A stretch of DNA of 64,000 nt from Bin87 sp964347975 (lineage in GTDB: Bacteria; Chloroflexota; Dehalococcoidia; Lucifugimonadales; UBA3495), in the NCBI GenBank assembly GCA_964347975.1, contig CAYGAY010000001.1:124001-188000 (forward strand), given 5' to 3'. The notes under the pieces are model-generated. The model ran no database searches. It was given only the letters and a program-made list of their open reading frames with translations, and was not told where the DNA came from. How positions within the stretch are numbered: position 1 is the first letter of the stretch; each line of letters starts with the position of its first letter. This document shows positions 32,841 to 39,148 of this stretch, piece by piece. Position numbers and translations under genes: made by a program.

Positions 32841-32870
32841 AAACCCCCGACGCCGCGGCGTCGGGGGTTT
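32841..32870 (+). terminator. Strong intrinsic terminator
   Basis: A perfect 30-base palindrome begins AAACCCCCGACGCCG and is completed by its reverse complement, ending in TTT. It lies 13 bases after the stop of the hypothetical gene and 50 bases before the 3' end of tRNA-Sec. It can stop both converging transcripts. Confidence 0.85.
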
Positions 32871-32920
32871 CCCAAGCGCAATGCGCTTACTTAATGGGTG
32901 ATCCGAACTAATTCGGAGCT

Positions 32921-33017
32921 TGGCGGGAGTGCGAGGGAGTCGAACCCACCTACCCCGCTCGTCACAAGGCATAACGGATTTGAAGTCCGCAGGAGCCACC
33001 GGGCCCCATCCACTCCC
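32921..33017 (-). tRNA. selC: Selenocysteine tRNA (TCA anticodon)
   Basis: The 97-base minus-strand gene has an anticodon loop ACTTCAAAT with anticodon TCA, which reads UGA. Other tRNA-Sec features are an extended acceptor (GGGAGTG pairs with CACTCCC, plus an eighth position), a long D-stem (GGGGCCCGG region), a large variable arm (GCCTTGTGACGAGCGGGGT region), T-loop GGTTCGACTCC and discriminator G followed by encoded CCA. The eighth acceptor pair looks mismatched, and one T-stem pair is U-U. It is 12 bases downstream of trxA. No selA, selB or selD is in the window. Confidence 0.92.
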
Positions 33018-33029
33018 GTGTGTGGTTCG

Positions 33030-33359
33030 TTAACTCTCCAGTACGGCGTCGATCTTCCGCTTCAGCGCCGGTTTGGGCTGCGCTCCGACCACCTGATCCA
33101 CCGGCTGACCGTTCTTGAAGAAGATCAGCGCCGGTATGCTCCTGATGCCGTAGCGCGCTGCGATGTCCGGGTCGCTGTCCACATCCAGCTTGGCTACGTT
33201 GAGCTTTCCCTCGTACTCCAGCGCCAGATCATGTACCGCCGGCGCAATCATCTTGCAGGGCCCGCACCATTCCGCCCAGAAGTCCACCATCACCGGCAGT
33301 TCTGAGTCTACCACGCTGCTTTGCCAATTCTCTCCGTTCACGTCCATAGGTTCGGGCAT
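33030..33359 (-). CDS. trxA: Thioredoxin
   Basis: Thioredoxin reduces protein disulfides through its CXXC centre. The 109-residue product from ATG 33359 contains VDFWAEWCGPCKMIAP (Cys32 and Cys35), the cis-Pro loop RSIPALIFFKNG, and the C-terminal helix. A strong GGAGGA ribosome binding site precedes this ATG; the frame upstream of it is non-homologous. The active site is ordinary Cys, not selenocysteine, despite the adjacent tRNA-Sec gene. Confidence 0.96.
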   Translation of the reverse strand: MPEPMDVNGENWQSSVVDSELPVMVDFWAEWCGPCKMIAPAVHDLALEYEGKLNVAKLDVDSDPDIAARYGIRSIPALIFFKNGQPVDQVVGAQPKPALKRKIDAVLES

Positions 33360-33441
33360 TTCAATTCCTCCAGGTGAAACCGCTCCTGCGGCGACGCTGC
33401 GCAACGCTGTACGCGCTGCATTATGCTGGGATACCAGTAAT

Positions 33442-33468
33442 ATTATACCCGGCCCCATGCCCGGTCAA
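33442..33468 (-). promoter_or_regulatory. Promoter of trxA (and possibly tRNA-Sec)
   Basis: On the minus strand TTGACC (33468-33463) and a perfect TATAAT (33447-33442) are spaced by 15 bases. The start site would give a leader of about 75 bases before the trxA ATG. The tRNA-Sec gene 12 bases beyond trxA could be carried on the same transcript. Confidence 0.6.
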
Positions 33469-33541
33469 CCGACGCGCGGCGTCCGGCGACGCCGCGCTGC
33501 GTTCCCGTCGCCCAACCGGTTCGGGCCTCACCATTCGGTGG

Positions 33542-33547
33542 TACTAT
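33542..33547 (+). promoter_or_regulatory. -10 element for a leaderless rlmD-maf mRNA
   Basis: TACTAT lies 7 bases before the ATG at 33555, the distance expected if transcription starts at the A of the start codon. No Shine-Dalgarno sequence is present. The -35 region is poor. Confidence 0.45.
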
Positions 33548-33554
33548 ATTCACC

Positions 33555-35435
33555 ATGACGCATACCGAATCCACCTCGGCGGCGCCAAAATTGCAGCGCG
33601 GCGACATCGTAGAGCTGGACCTCCATTCGTGGGGCCGCCTTGGCGAGGCCATGGCCGCCTACCATGGCGACGACGTGTTCGTGTTCGGCGGCATACCGGG
33701 CGAACGGGTACAGGCCGAAATAATCGCAATTCGACGAAAGTACATCGCAGCGCGGGTCACCCGCGTTATCACTCCGTCTCCGCAACGAGTTGAACCCCCC
33801 TGCGAATACTTCGGCCAGTGCACCGGATGCCAGTGGCAGCACCTGCGTTACGATGCCCAGTTGGATGCCAAACGCAGTATCGTCGCCGACGCTCTGGAAC
33901 GTGTTGGTGGCTTCATTGCCCCTCCCGTCCAAGCCACGTTGCCGTCTCCCCGGCCTTTCCACTATCGCAACCACGCTCGCTTCAACATCTGGCGCGAAAC
34001 CGGAACCCTGGGCTTCACCCACCGCGAGCGACGCCGGTTCGTCCGCATCGACCATTGCCTGCTCATGCACGAGGGCATCAACAACCTGCTGGCTCAACTC
34101 CAGGACCGCTGTCGCGAAACCTCCCAACTCGCCATCCGCTCCTCCCCGGAGACCGGAGACTACCTCGTACAACCCGCCTTGAAAAATCCGGATATCGCCA
34201 TCCCCACTGGACAAAAACACTACCGGGAAATGCTGTCCGGAACGGAATTTCGCGTGGGGTCGCCGTCCTTTTTCCAGGTGAACCTCCCTCAGGCAGCCAA
34301 ACTTGCCGAACTCGTAAAAGAGGGGTTACGTCTTACCGGCGCCGAAACTGTACTCGACGCTTACGCCGGTGTGGGGTCATTTTCGGTGTTGCTCGCTCCC
34401 TCCGCCGGGCGCGTGATTGCCGTCGAGGAGTCCGTCGCCGCCGTCGCCGACGCCCAGTGCAACGCCGCTGATTTCCCCAACGTGGAGTTGGTCATCGGCA
34501 AGGTGGAGGAAATCTTGCCCGCCCTGGACGCTAAACCCGATGCCGTCATATTGGATCCGTCCCGCTCCGGTTGCCAGCCCGCAGTCCTCGACGCCCTCTT
34601 GGCATTAGCGCCGGACCGTATTGCTTACGTGTCCTGCAATCCCGAAACCCTGGCCCGCGATTTGCGGACGCTGTGCCGCCGTTATCGCGTGATGTCGCTT
34701 CAACCCGTGGATATGTTCCCGCAGACCCACCACGTTGAATGTGTGGCGACACTCTCCCGGAAATCTGCGGACGCTGAGATCGTCTTGGCGTCGGCATCGC
34801 CCCGGCGCCGGGAACTCCTGAGTGGTATGGGTATCGATTTCCACGTCGCCCCGTCCAACATCCCGGAAGACCCCGAACCGGAAGAAACGCCGGATCAAAT
34901 GGTGCGCCGCCTCTCCAGGGAGAAAGCCCTTGCCGTCGCCCGGTCGGAAAACGCCCATTCCGGTTACTTCATTGCCGCCGACAGTACGGTGGTCCTCGCT
35001 GGCCAGTCCATCGCCAAACCCGCCGACGCCGCCGATGCCCGGGCCATGCTCACCCGGCTTCGCGGCGCCGCCCATCAGGTGATCACCGGAGTCACCATCT
35101 ACGATGCCGCCACGGGCCGCTGCATCACCGATGCCATGGCGGCGGACGTCTTGATGCGCAATTTCTCCGACGCCGAGATGGAGCAATCCATTGCCAGCGG
35201 CGCCCCCATGGACAAGGCCGGCGCCTATGCCATCCAGGACGATGAGTTCCGCCCGGCCTCTCTGCAACACGGCTGCTACTCCAACGTCATGGGCCTGCCC
35301 GCATGTAGAGTGGCGGAAATTTTGGTCGAATTGGGTTGTCCATTGCCGGACCCTAACACCATGACCGTACCCGCCGGCTGCACCATCCCCTGTTCCTTGA
35401 GCCGGTGTCCTACTATCGAGTGTCCGGAGAGTTGA
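33555..35435 (+). CDS. Fusion of TrmA/RlmD-type rRNA uracil-C5 methyltransferase and Maf-like pyrophosphatase
   Basis: Residues 1-405 are a TrmA/RlmD-type RNA m5U methyltransferase. An N-terminal TRAM-like beta domain precedes [4Fe-4S] Cys residues 83, 89, 92 (PPCEYFGQCTGCQWQHLRYD) and 168. The SAM motif is VLDAYAGVGSFSVLLA (267-282). The catalytic Cys361 is in AYVSCNPETLARDL. Residues 407-600 are a Maf-like nucleotide pyrophosphatase: AEIVLASASPRRRELL, FIAADSTVVL, MDKAGAYAIQD. Both halves retain their catalytic motifs and no stop or internal start with a good ribosome binding site separates them. The Maf half would hydrolyse modified or non-canonical pyrimidine triphosphates. Divergent from trxA. 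Confidence 0.9.
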   Translation: MTHTESTSAAPKLQRGDIVELDLHSWGRLGEAMAAYHGDDVFVFGGIPGERVQAEIIAIRRKYIAARVTRVITPSPQRVEPPCEYFGQCTGCQWQHLRYDAQLDAKRSIVADALERVGGFIAPPVQATLPSPRPFHYRNHARFNIWRETGTLGFTHRERRRFVRIDHCLLMHEGINNLLAQLQDRCRETSQLAIRSSPETGDYLVQPALKNPDIAIPTGQKHYREMLSGTEFRVGSPSFFQVNLPQAAKLAELVKEGLRLTGAETVLDAYAGVGSFSVLLAPSAGRVIAVEESVAAVADAQCNAADFPNVELVIGKVEEILPALDAKPDAVILDPSRSGCQPAVLDALLALAPDRIAYVSCNPETLARDLRTLCRRYRVMSLQPVDMFPQTHHVECVATLSRKSADAEIVLASASPRRRELLSGMGIDFHVAPSNIPEDPEPEETPDQMVRRLSREKALAVARSENAHSGYFIAADSTVVLAGQSIAKPADAADARAMLTRLRGAAHQVITGVTIYDAATGRCITDAMAADVLMRNFSDAEMEQSIASGAPMDKAGAYAIQDDEFRPASLQHGCYSNVMGLPACRVAEILVELGCPLPDPNTMTVPAGCTIPCSLSRCPTIECPES

Positions 35436-35438
35436 GCG

Positions 35439-35768
35439 ATGAATTTCTTCGGCATCGGCACTTTGGAGCTTTTGGTGATCTTTCTGGTCGCCTTCGTCGC
35501 GCTGGGTCCTGGCAAGACTGTCGAGGTTGCCCGCACCATTGGCCGAATGGCCCGCGAAGCCCGCCGGACTTTCACAGAGATTATGGATGCAGCCAATCCC
35601 GTCGATCCGACGCCAAACCGCCGCGACACGGCATCCGCCCCTCGCAACACGGTTCCGCCGGATGACCCTGTTTCGAGCCCGTCCCACCTCGCGGATCAAG
35701 CTCGAGCGCCTTCCGACGTCTCCGACCCATCGACATCCGCAACGCGGCGCCCCCCGGACGCTGGATGA
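35439..35768 (+). CDS. Twin-arginine translocase TatA/TatB-like subunit
   Basis: The 109-residue product has the TatA/B signature: a short N-terminal transmembrane helix (GTLELLVIFLVAFVALGPGK) then an amphipathic helix (VARTIGRMAREARRTFTEIM). A Pro/Ser/Asp-rich tail follows and is probably disordered. The FLVAFVALGPGK hinge and longer tail resemble TatB more than TatA. It overlaps tatC by 4 bases and starts 3 bases after the rlmD-maf stop, so all three may be cotranscribed. Confidence 0.88.
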   Translation: MNFFGIGTLELLVIFLVAFVALGPGKTVEVARTIGRMAREARRTFTEIMDAANPVDPTPNRRDTASAPRNTVPPDDPVSSPSHLADQARAPSDVSDPSTSATRRPPDAG

Positions 35769-36526
35769 GTCAGTCGATGCCATTGCGCGAGCACTTCCGG
35801 GAGCTGCGCTCCCGGGTGTTCATCTGCCTGATTGCCCTGCTGATCGGCACGGCGGTCTCATTCTATTTCTACGAGGAGATCTACGCCATGCTCCTGCGCC
35901 CGGCCCAGGACGCCGCTGGAGTGGGCAATTTCAAGCCGGTACGTACCGAGGTCACCGAGTTTTTGAGCATCACCGTAAAAATGTCGCTCCTCGGCGGTTT
36001 CGTACTTGCGCTCCCGGTAATCCTTTACCATGTCATCCGCTTCGTCGCGCCGGGATTGACGCCCCGGGAGCGAAAAATCCTCTTTTCCTTTCTGCCCGCC
36101 GCGCTGGTGGCCTTCGTGGGCGGGATGGCTTTCGGCTATTTCGTGATGATACCGCCGGCGCTCAGCTTCCTTATTGGGTTCGGCAGCGAGGTCGCCGACC
36201 CCTTCATCCGCATCAGCAATATAGTTAACATAATGATCCGGCTGCTGTTTTGGCTCGGGTTGTCTTTCGAGACCCCATTGGTCATGTATGTGCTGGCGGT
36301 ATTGGGAATTGTATCGGCCCGGCAGTTTGCGCGATTCCGCCGTTTCTGGTTGGTCGCGGCATTTGTCATTGCCGCCGCCATTACCCCCACCATAGATCCG
36401 CTGAACCAGGCCATCGTGGCCGGCCCGTTGATCGTGCTTTACGAGGTGGGCGTTCTCCTGGCCCGCCTGGCCGGCCGGCGAACTCGCGCCCAGGCCCGGT
36501 TGAACGCGGAACCGGCCGGTGAGTAG
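35765..36526 (+). CDS. tatC: Sec-independent protein translocase TatC
   Basis: TatC recognises twin-arginine signal peptides and nucleates the translocase. The 253-residue product has six predicted helices. The N-terminal motif is MPLREHFRELRSRVFIC with the conserved Glu. The first periplasmic loop region contains LRPAQDAAG and FKPVRTEVTEFL. Later comes FVAPGLTPRERKIL, and the late AAAITPTIDPLNQAIVAGPL completes the family pattern. Confidence 0.96.
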   Translation: MSQSMPLREHFRELRSRVFICLIALLIGTAVSFYFYEEIYAMLLRPAQDAAGVGNFKPVRTEVTEFLSITVKMSLLGGFVLALPVILYHVIRFVAPGLTPRERKILFSFLPAALVAFVGGMAFGYFVMIPPALSFLIGFGSEVADPFIRISNIVNIMIRLLFWLGLSFETPLVMYVLAVLGIVSARQFARFRRFWLVAAFVIAAAITPTIDPLNQAIVAGPLIVLYEVGVLLARLAGRRTRAQARLNAEPAGE

Positions 36527-36590
36527 ATCCCACAACGCAAAGAGCGCGCCCACCCAGCGCGCCCCATCGAAACCGTTACTTCACCACCGA

Positions 36591-36782
36591 TTACGACCGT
36601 TGCTCTTCGGATCCGGCCTCTCTCGCGGGTTTTTCGTCCTCCCCGGTCACCGACGTCTTGAATGACCGGATCCCTTTGCCCAATGCCGAGCCGATGCCCG
36701 GCAGCCGGGTCGCTCCGAAAATAAGCAACACGACCAACAGGATAATCAAAATTTCGGTCAAACCGAAACCAGCAATTCGCAT
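36591..36782 (-). CDS. tatA: Twin-arginine translocase TatA subunit
   Basis: The 63-residue protein begins MRIAGFGLTEILIILLVVLL, the TatA membrane helix, then IFGATRLPGIGSALGKGIRS, the FG...LP...LG..I hinge and amphipathic helix typical of TatA. A short acidic tail follows. ATG 36782 gives the canonical N-terminus. It is convergent with tatC, so TatA is supplied from its own leftward transcript. Confidence 0.93.
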   Translation of the reverse strand: MRIAGFGLTEILIILLVVLLIFGATRLPGIGSALGKGIRSFKTSVTGEDEKPAREAGSEEQRS

Positions 36783-36861
36783 TATCACGACAACTCCAGG
36801 TTGATGCCAACATTTTAGCAGACCGCGGGCTGAATGCACTACCATGCCTTTTCTCTGCAAC

Positions 36862-36884
36862 GATTAAGTTATAATCACTTAATC
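36862..36884 (+). promoter_or_regulatory. Operator-like palindrome over a consensus -10
   Basis: The 8-base arms GATTAAGT (36862-36869) and ACTTAATC (36877-36884) are perfect inverted copies. The 7-base spacer TATAATC contains a consensus TATAAT at 36870-36875. A protein bound here would block RNA polymerase at the -10. It lies 20 bases before the downstream start codon. Confidence 0.65.
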
Positions 36885-36904
36885 GGGCAAGAGGACGCAC
36901 CGTC

Positions 36905-37624
36905 ATGTATCCCCAACAATATCAGGACCTGCTGGACTTCCTCGACAGCAACCCCCAATACCTGCACGACATGCGGGTGCGGTTGCTTTCCCCGGAACTC
37001 ATCGCCTTACCCGAACAATTCGCTCAATTGGTCAGCGTCGTGGCGGAGCTGAGCGATCGGTTCAACGCATTCGCTGAAACCACAAACCGCCGGCTGACCG
37101 CATTGGAAAGCGATGTTCACACGCTGAAGAATGATGTCGCCGCCTTGAAAGGCAGCGACACCGAACGACGGGCGCGGGAGAACATCCTGAACATCGTCAA
37201 GGATGAGCTGAACCTCACCAGAGGCCGGATACTGCTGGCTCGAGGACAGGAAACCGCCCCCCAGTTTCTGACGACTATTGACCGGGCGGAGGAGCGTGGC
37301 CTCATCACCGCGACCGAAGCGGACAACGTTCTGGTAGCCGACATCATCATCCGAGCGCGCCGGGCCAGCGACCGGCAGTTCGTGCATGGCGTGTTCGAAG
37401 TGTCGCGCACCATTCGGCGCAGTGACATCCAGCGGGCCCACGACCGGGCCGCCACTGTAGCCGCGGCCACCGGCGAGGAAGCTATCGCAGCCGTGATTGG
37501 AGAGAGTGTGCAACCCCAGCAGCGAGTACAGGCCGATGACATCGGAGTGAAGGTTCTCATACCCGCCATGTTCAGACCGGAAGAGGAAGACCCCGGCGGC
37601 GCGGCGTCTGCTCACGTCTGCTGA
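36905..37624 (+). CDS. Coiled-coil protein with nuclease-like C-terminal domain
   Basis: The 239-residue protein has an N-terminal helical part and a coiled coil at about residues 40-85 (FNAFAETTNRRLTALESDVH, LKNDVAALKG). The C-terminal part (residues 110-235: ADIIIRARRASDRQFVHGVF, EVSRTIRRSDIQRAHDRA, then AIAAVIGESV and GVKVLIPA) follows the order of DUF3782-like PD-(D/E)XK folds that follow coiled coils, with the E of FEVS as a candidate active-site residue. Catalytic residues are not certain. It has an AGAGGA ribosome binding site, and the promoter has an operator-like palindrome, suggesting tight control. Confidence 0.6.
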   Translation: MYPQQYQDLLDFLDSNPQYLHDMRVRLLSPELIALPEQFAQLVSVVAELSDRFNAFAETTNRRLTALESDVHTLKNDVAALKGSDTERRARENILNIVKDELNLTRGRILLARGQETAPQFLTTIDRAEERGLITATEADNVLVADIIIRARRASDRQFVHGVFEVSRTIRRSDIQRAHDRAATVAAATGEEAIAAVIGESVQPQQRVQADDIGVKVLIPAMFRPEEEDPGGAASAHVC

Positions 37625-37676
37625 CGCCCTGGGCCGGCTACGGGTTTGCTCAAATCCCTTCATCGGGGGTGTCAAA

Positions 37677-38657
37677 TTGCGCCTCGGTCTATGCGTCCTC
37701 GGTTGCGGTTCCTTCGCCAGGGTATTTGCCCAGGCCGTCAGTGGATCCGTCGGCGAAATTGACCTCTTCTTCGCTAGCCGGGATCTGGCCAGGGCCCGGC
37801 AATACGCCAGCCGGTTTAACGGGGTGGACGCCTTCGGTGGCTACGCCTCTGCCGCTTCCGATCCCAGGGTAGATGCAATTTACGTCTGCACTCCCCACCA
37901 CCTGCACCGTGAGCATGTCGCTCTGGCGACCGGCAACGGCAAACACGTCCTGGTTGAGAAACCCATCGCCGGTACCATGGCCGACGCCGAAGCCATGGTC
38001 GAGCAAGCCGCGTCAGCCGGCGTCAATCTCATGGTGGCGGAAAACTATCGCTTCTTGCCGCCCGTGCGGGAAGCTAAAAATTTGGCGGATCAGGGACTAC
38101 TGGGCCAAATCAGGTTGGTTCAATTTCAGGAGCAATATCCGTTTCGACCTTCGGGTTGGCGCAACCGGCGCGAACTCAACGGCGGCGGCGTACTCATCGA
38201 CGGGGGAATTCACAAATTCAGCGCGCTTACGTACCTCTCTGGGCGCCCCAAACAGGTTTTCGCCCAGAAGTTGCTGCCGGGACAGCCGCGACTGGATGCC
38301 GAAGACGGCGTGGTGGTGGTTACGCGGACTGATGATGGGGTCGTCGGCCTCATCAACCACTCTTGGTCGGTGGCGCCGCCAACTCCCCACTCGTGGTTCG
38401 CCGTATCCGGCACCGCGGGTTATCTCTATTCCGAGCCCGGCCAGCCTTGGCTGAAGCTCCTGGTCGGGGGTAGCGAAACGATCCTGGACTTGGAAGCGGA
38501 CTCCAACGGAGTGGCGCCCATGGTCCGCGAGTTCCACCGCAGCATCGTCGAAAACCGGGAACCGGCGATGACCGCCAATGAAGGAATAGCGGACCTGGCC
38601 CTGGTGCTCAAGGCTTACGAATCAATAGACGCCGGACTGCCGGCAAGCCTTTCATGA
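37677..38657 (+). CDS. Gfo/Idh/MocA family NAD(P)-dependent oxidoreductase
   Basis: The 326-residue product begins with a Rossmann fold (LGLCVLGCGSFARVFAQAV) and contains AIYVCTPHHLHREHVALA, the diagnostic HVLVEKPIAGTMADAEAM (EKP with catalytic Lys), and LIDGGIHKFSALTYL with GGIH in place of the usual G.H.D. The C-terminal alpha/beta domain follows the family. Start is TTG 37677, just after a GGGGGTG element. Substrate, probably a sugar or polyol, cannot be read from sequence. Confidence 0.9.
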   Translation: MRLGLCVLGCGSFARVFAQAVSGSVGEIDLFFASRDLARARQYASRFNGVDAFGGYASAASDPRVDAIYVCTPHHLHREHVALATGNGKHVLVEKPIAGTMADAEAMVEQAASAGVNLMVAENYRFLPPVREAKNLADQGLLGQIRLVQFQEQYPFRPSGWRNRRELNGGGVLIDGGIHKFSALTYLSGRPKQVFAQKLLPGQPRLDAEDGVVVVTRTDDGVVGLINHSWSVAPPTPHSWFAVSGTAGYLYSEPGQPWLKLLVGGSETILDLEADSNGVAPMVREFHRSIVENREPAMTANEGIADLALVLKAYESIDAGLPASLS

Positions 38658-38669
38658 CCGATTCAAAGA

Positions 38670-38745
38670 TGGAGCCGATGAAGGGACTCGAACCCTTGAC
38701 CTGCGGTTTACGAAACCGCTGCTCTTCCGGCTGAGCTACATCGGC
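38670..38745 (-). tRNA. tRNA-Thr (CGT)
   Basis: The minus strand gives acceptor GCCGATG pairing with CATCGGC, D-arm TAGCTCAGCCGGAAGAGC, anticodon loop TTCGTAA with anticodon CGT, T-arm GGGTTCGAGTCCC, discriminator T and encoded CCA. The Arm lengths are regular. The remnant of a transport gene lies just upstream. Confidence 0.95.
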
Positions 38746-38799
38746 CTGCCTTTCCATTCTACCGCCAACCATACTTGATTCCAACCGCATCCGGCAGCC

Positions 38800-39017
38800 C
38801 ATCAAGGACTTACGTCCATAGATCCGTTACTTATGGCGGTGGGCATCGGTGGTTCATCCGCATCCCTTGCGCCCATCGTACACCAATCCAATGCCATCGT
38901 CATGGGCCCCGGTGGCTCCACTTCGCCGACTACTTCAATGTGTGCTTCCCTCTGGAAATCGTGATTGTAGCGGTTTCCATTCCCGCCATAACTTGGGTCT
39001 GGCTTATGGGCATCTGA
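38800..39017 (+). pseudogene. C-terminal relic of an SLC13/DASS family permease
   Basis: The 403-base gap between tRNA-Thr and the acyl-CoA ligase holds no intact gene. From 38821 one frame reads DPLLMAVGIGGSSASLAP then IVHQSNAIVMGPGG, the conserved last SNA/GPGG region of DASS transporters. At about 38915-38920 one base is missing. The next frame continues FADYFNVCFPLEIVIVAVSI and PAITWVWLMGI, then stop at 39015-39017, as in the family's final helix. The rest of the gene is absent. After 39017 nothing further is recognised up to the ligase start. Confidence 0.75.
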
Positions 39018-39148
39018 GCCGTCGCCAGTTGCGCCTGAAGACCTTGCTGCGTCCCGCTATTGACCCCACTCGGAGTTGCGTGATAGCGTGAACTCAACCA
39101 GTCCATTTTCAGCGGAAATCCCCTGAAACCGTACATTTGGTCTTACCA

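Noticed and set aside
33030..33359. Thioredoxin as a selenoprotein because it adjoins tRNA-Sec
   Set aside because: The active site is encoded as ordinary WCGPC with Cys codons and no in-frame TGA.
34605..35783. 392-codon leftward frame opposite the Maf half of the fusion gene
   Set aside because: Composition typical of antisense reading; the plus strand has intact Maf motifs.
38930..39136. 68-codon leftward frame opposite the permease relic
   Set aside because: No ribosome binding site or known motif; the plus strand shows clear DASS-type remnants.
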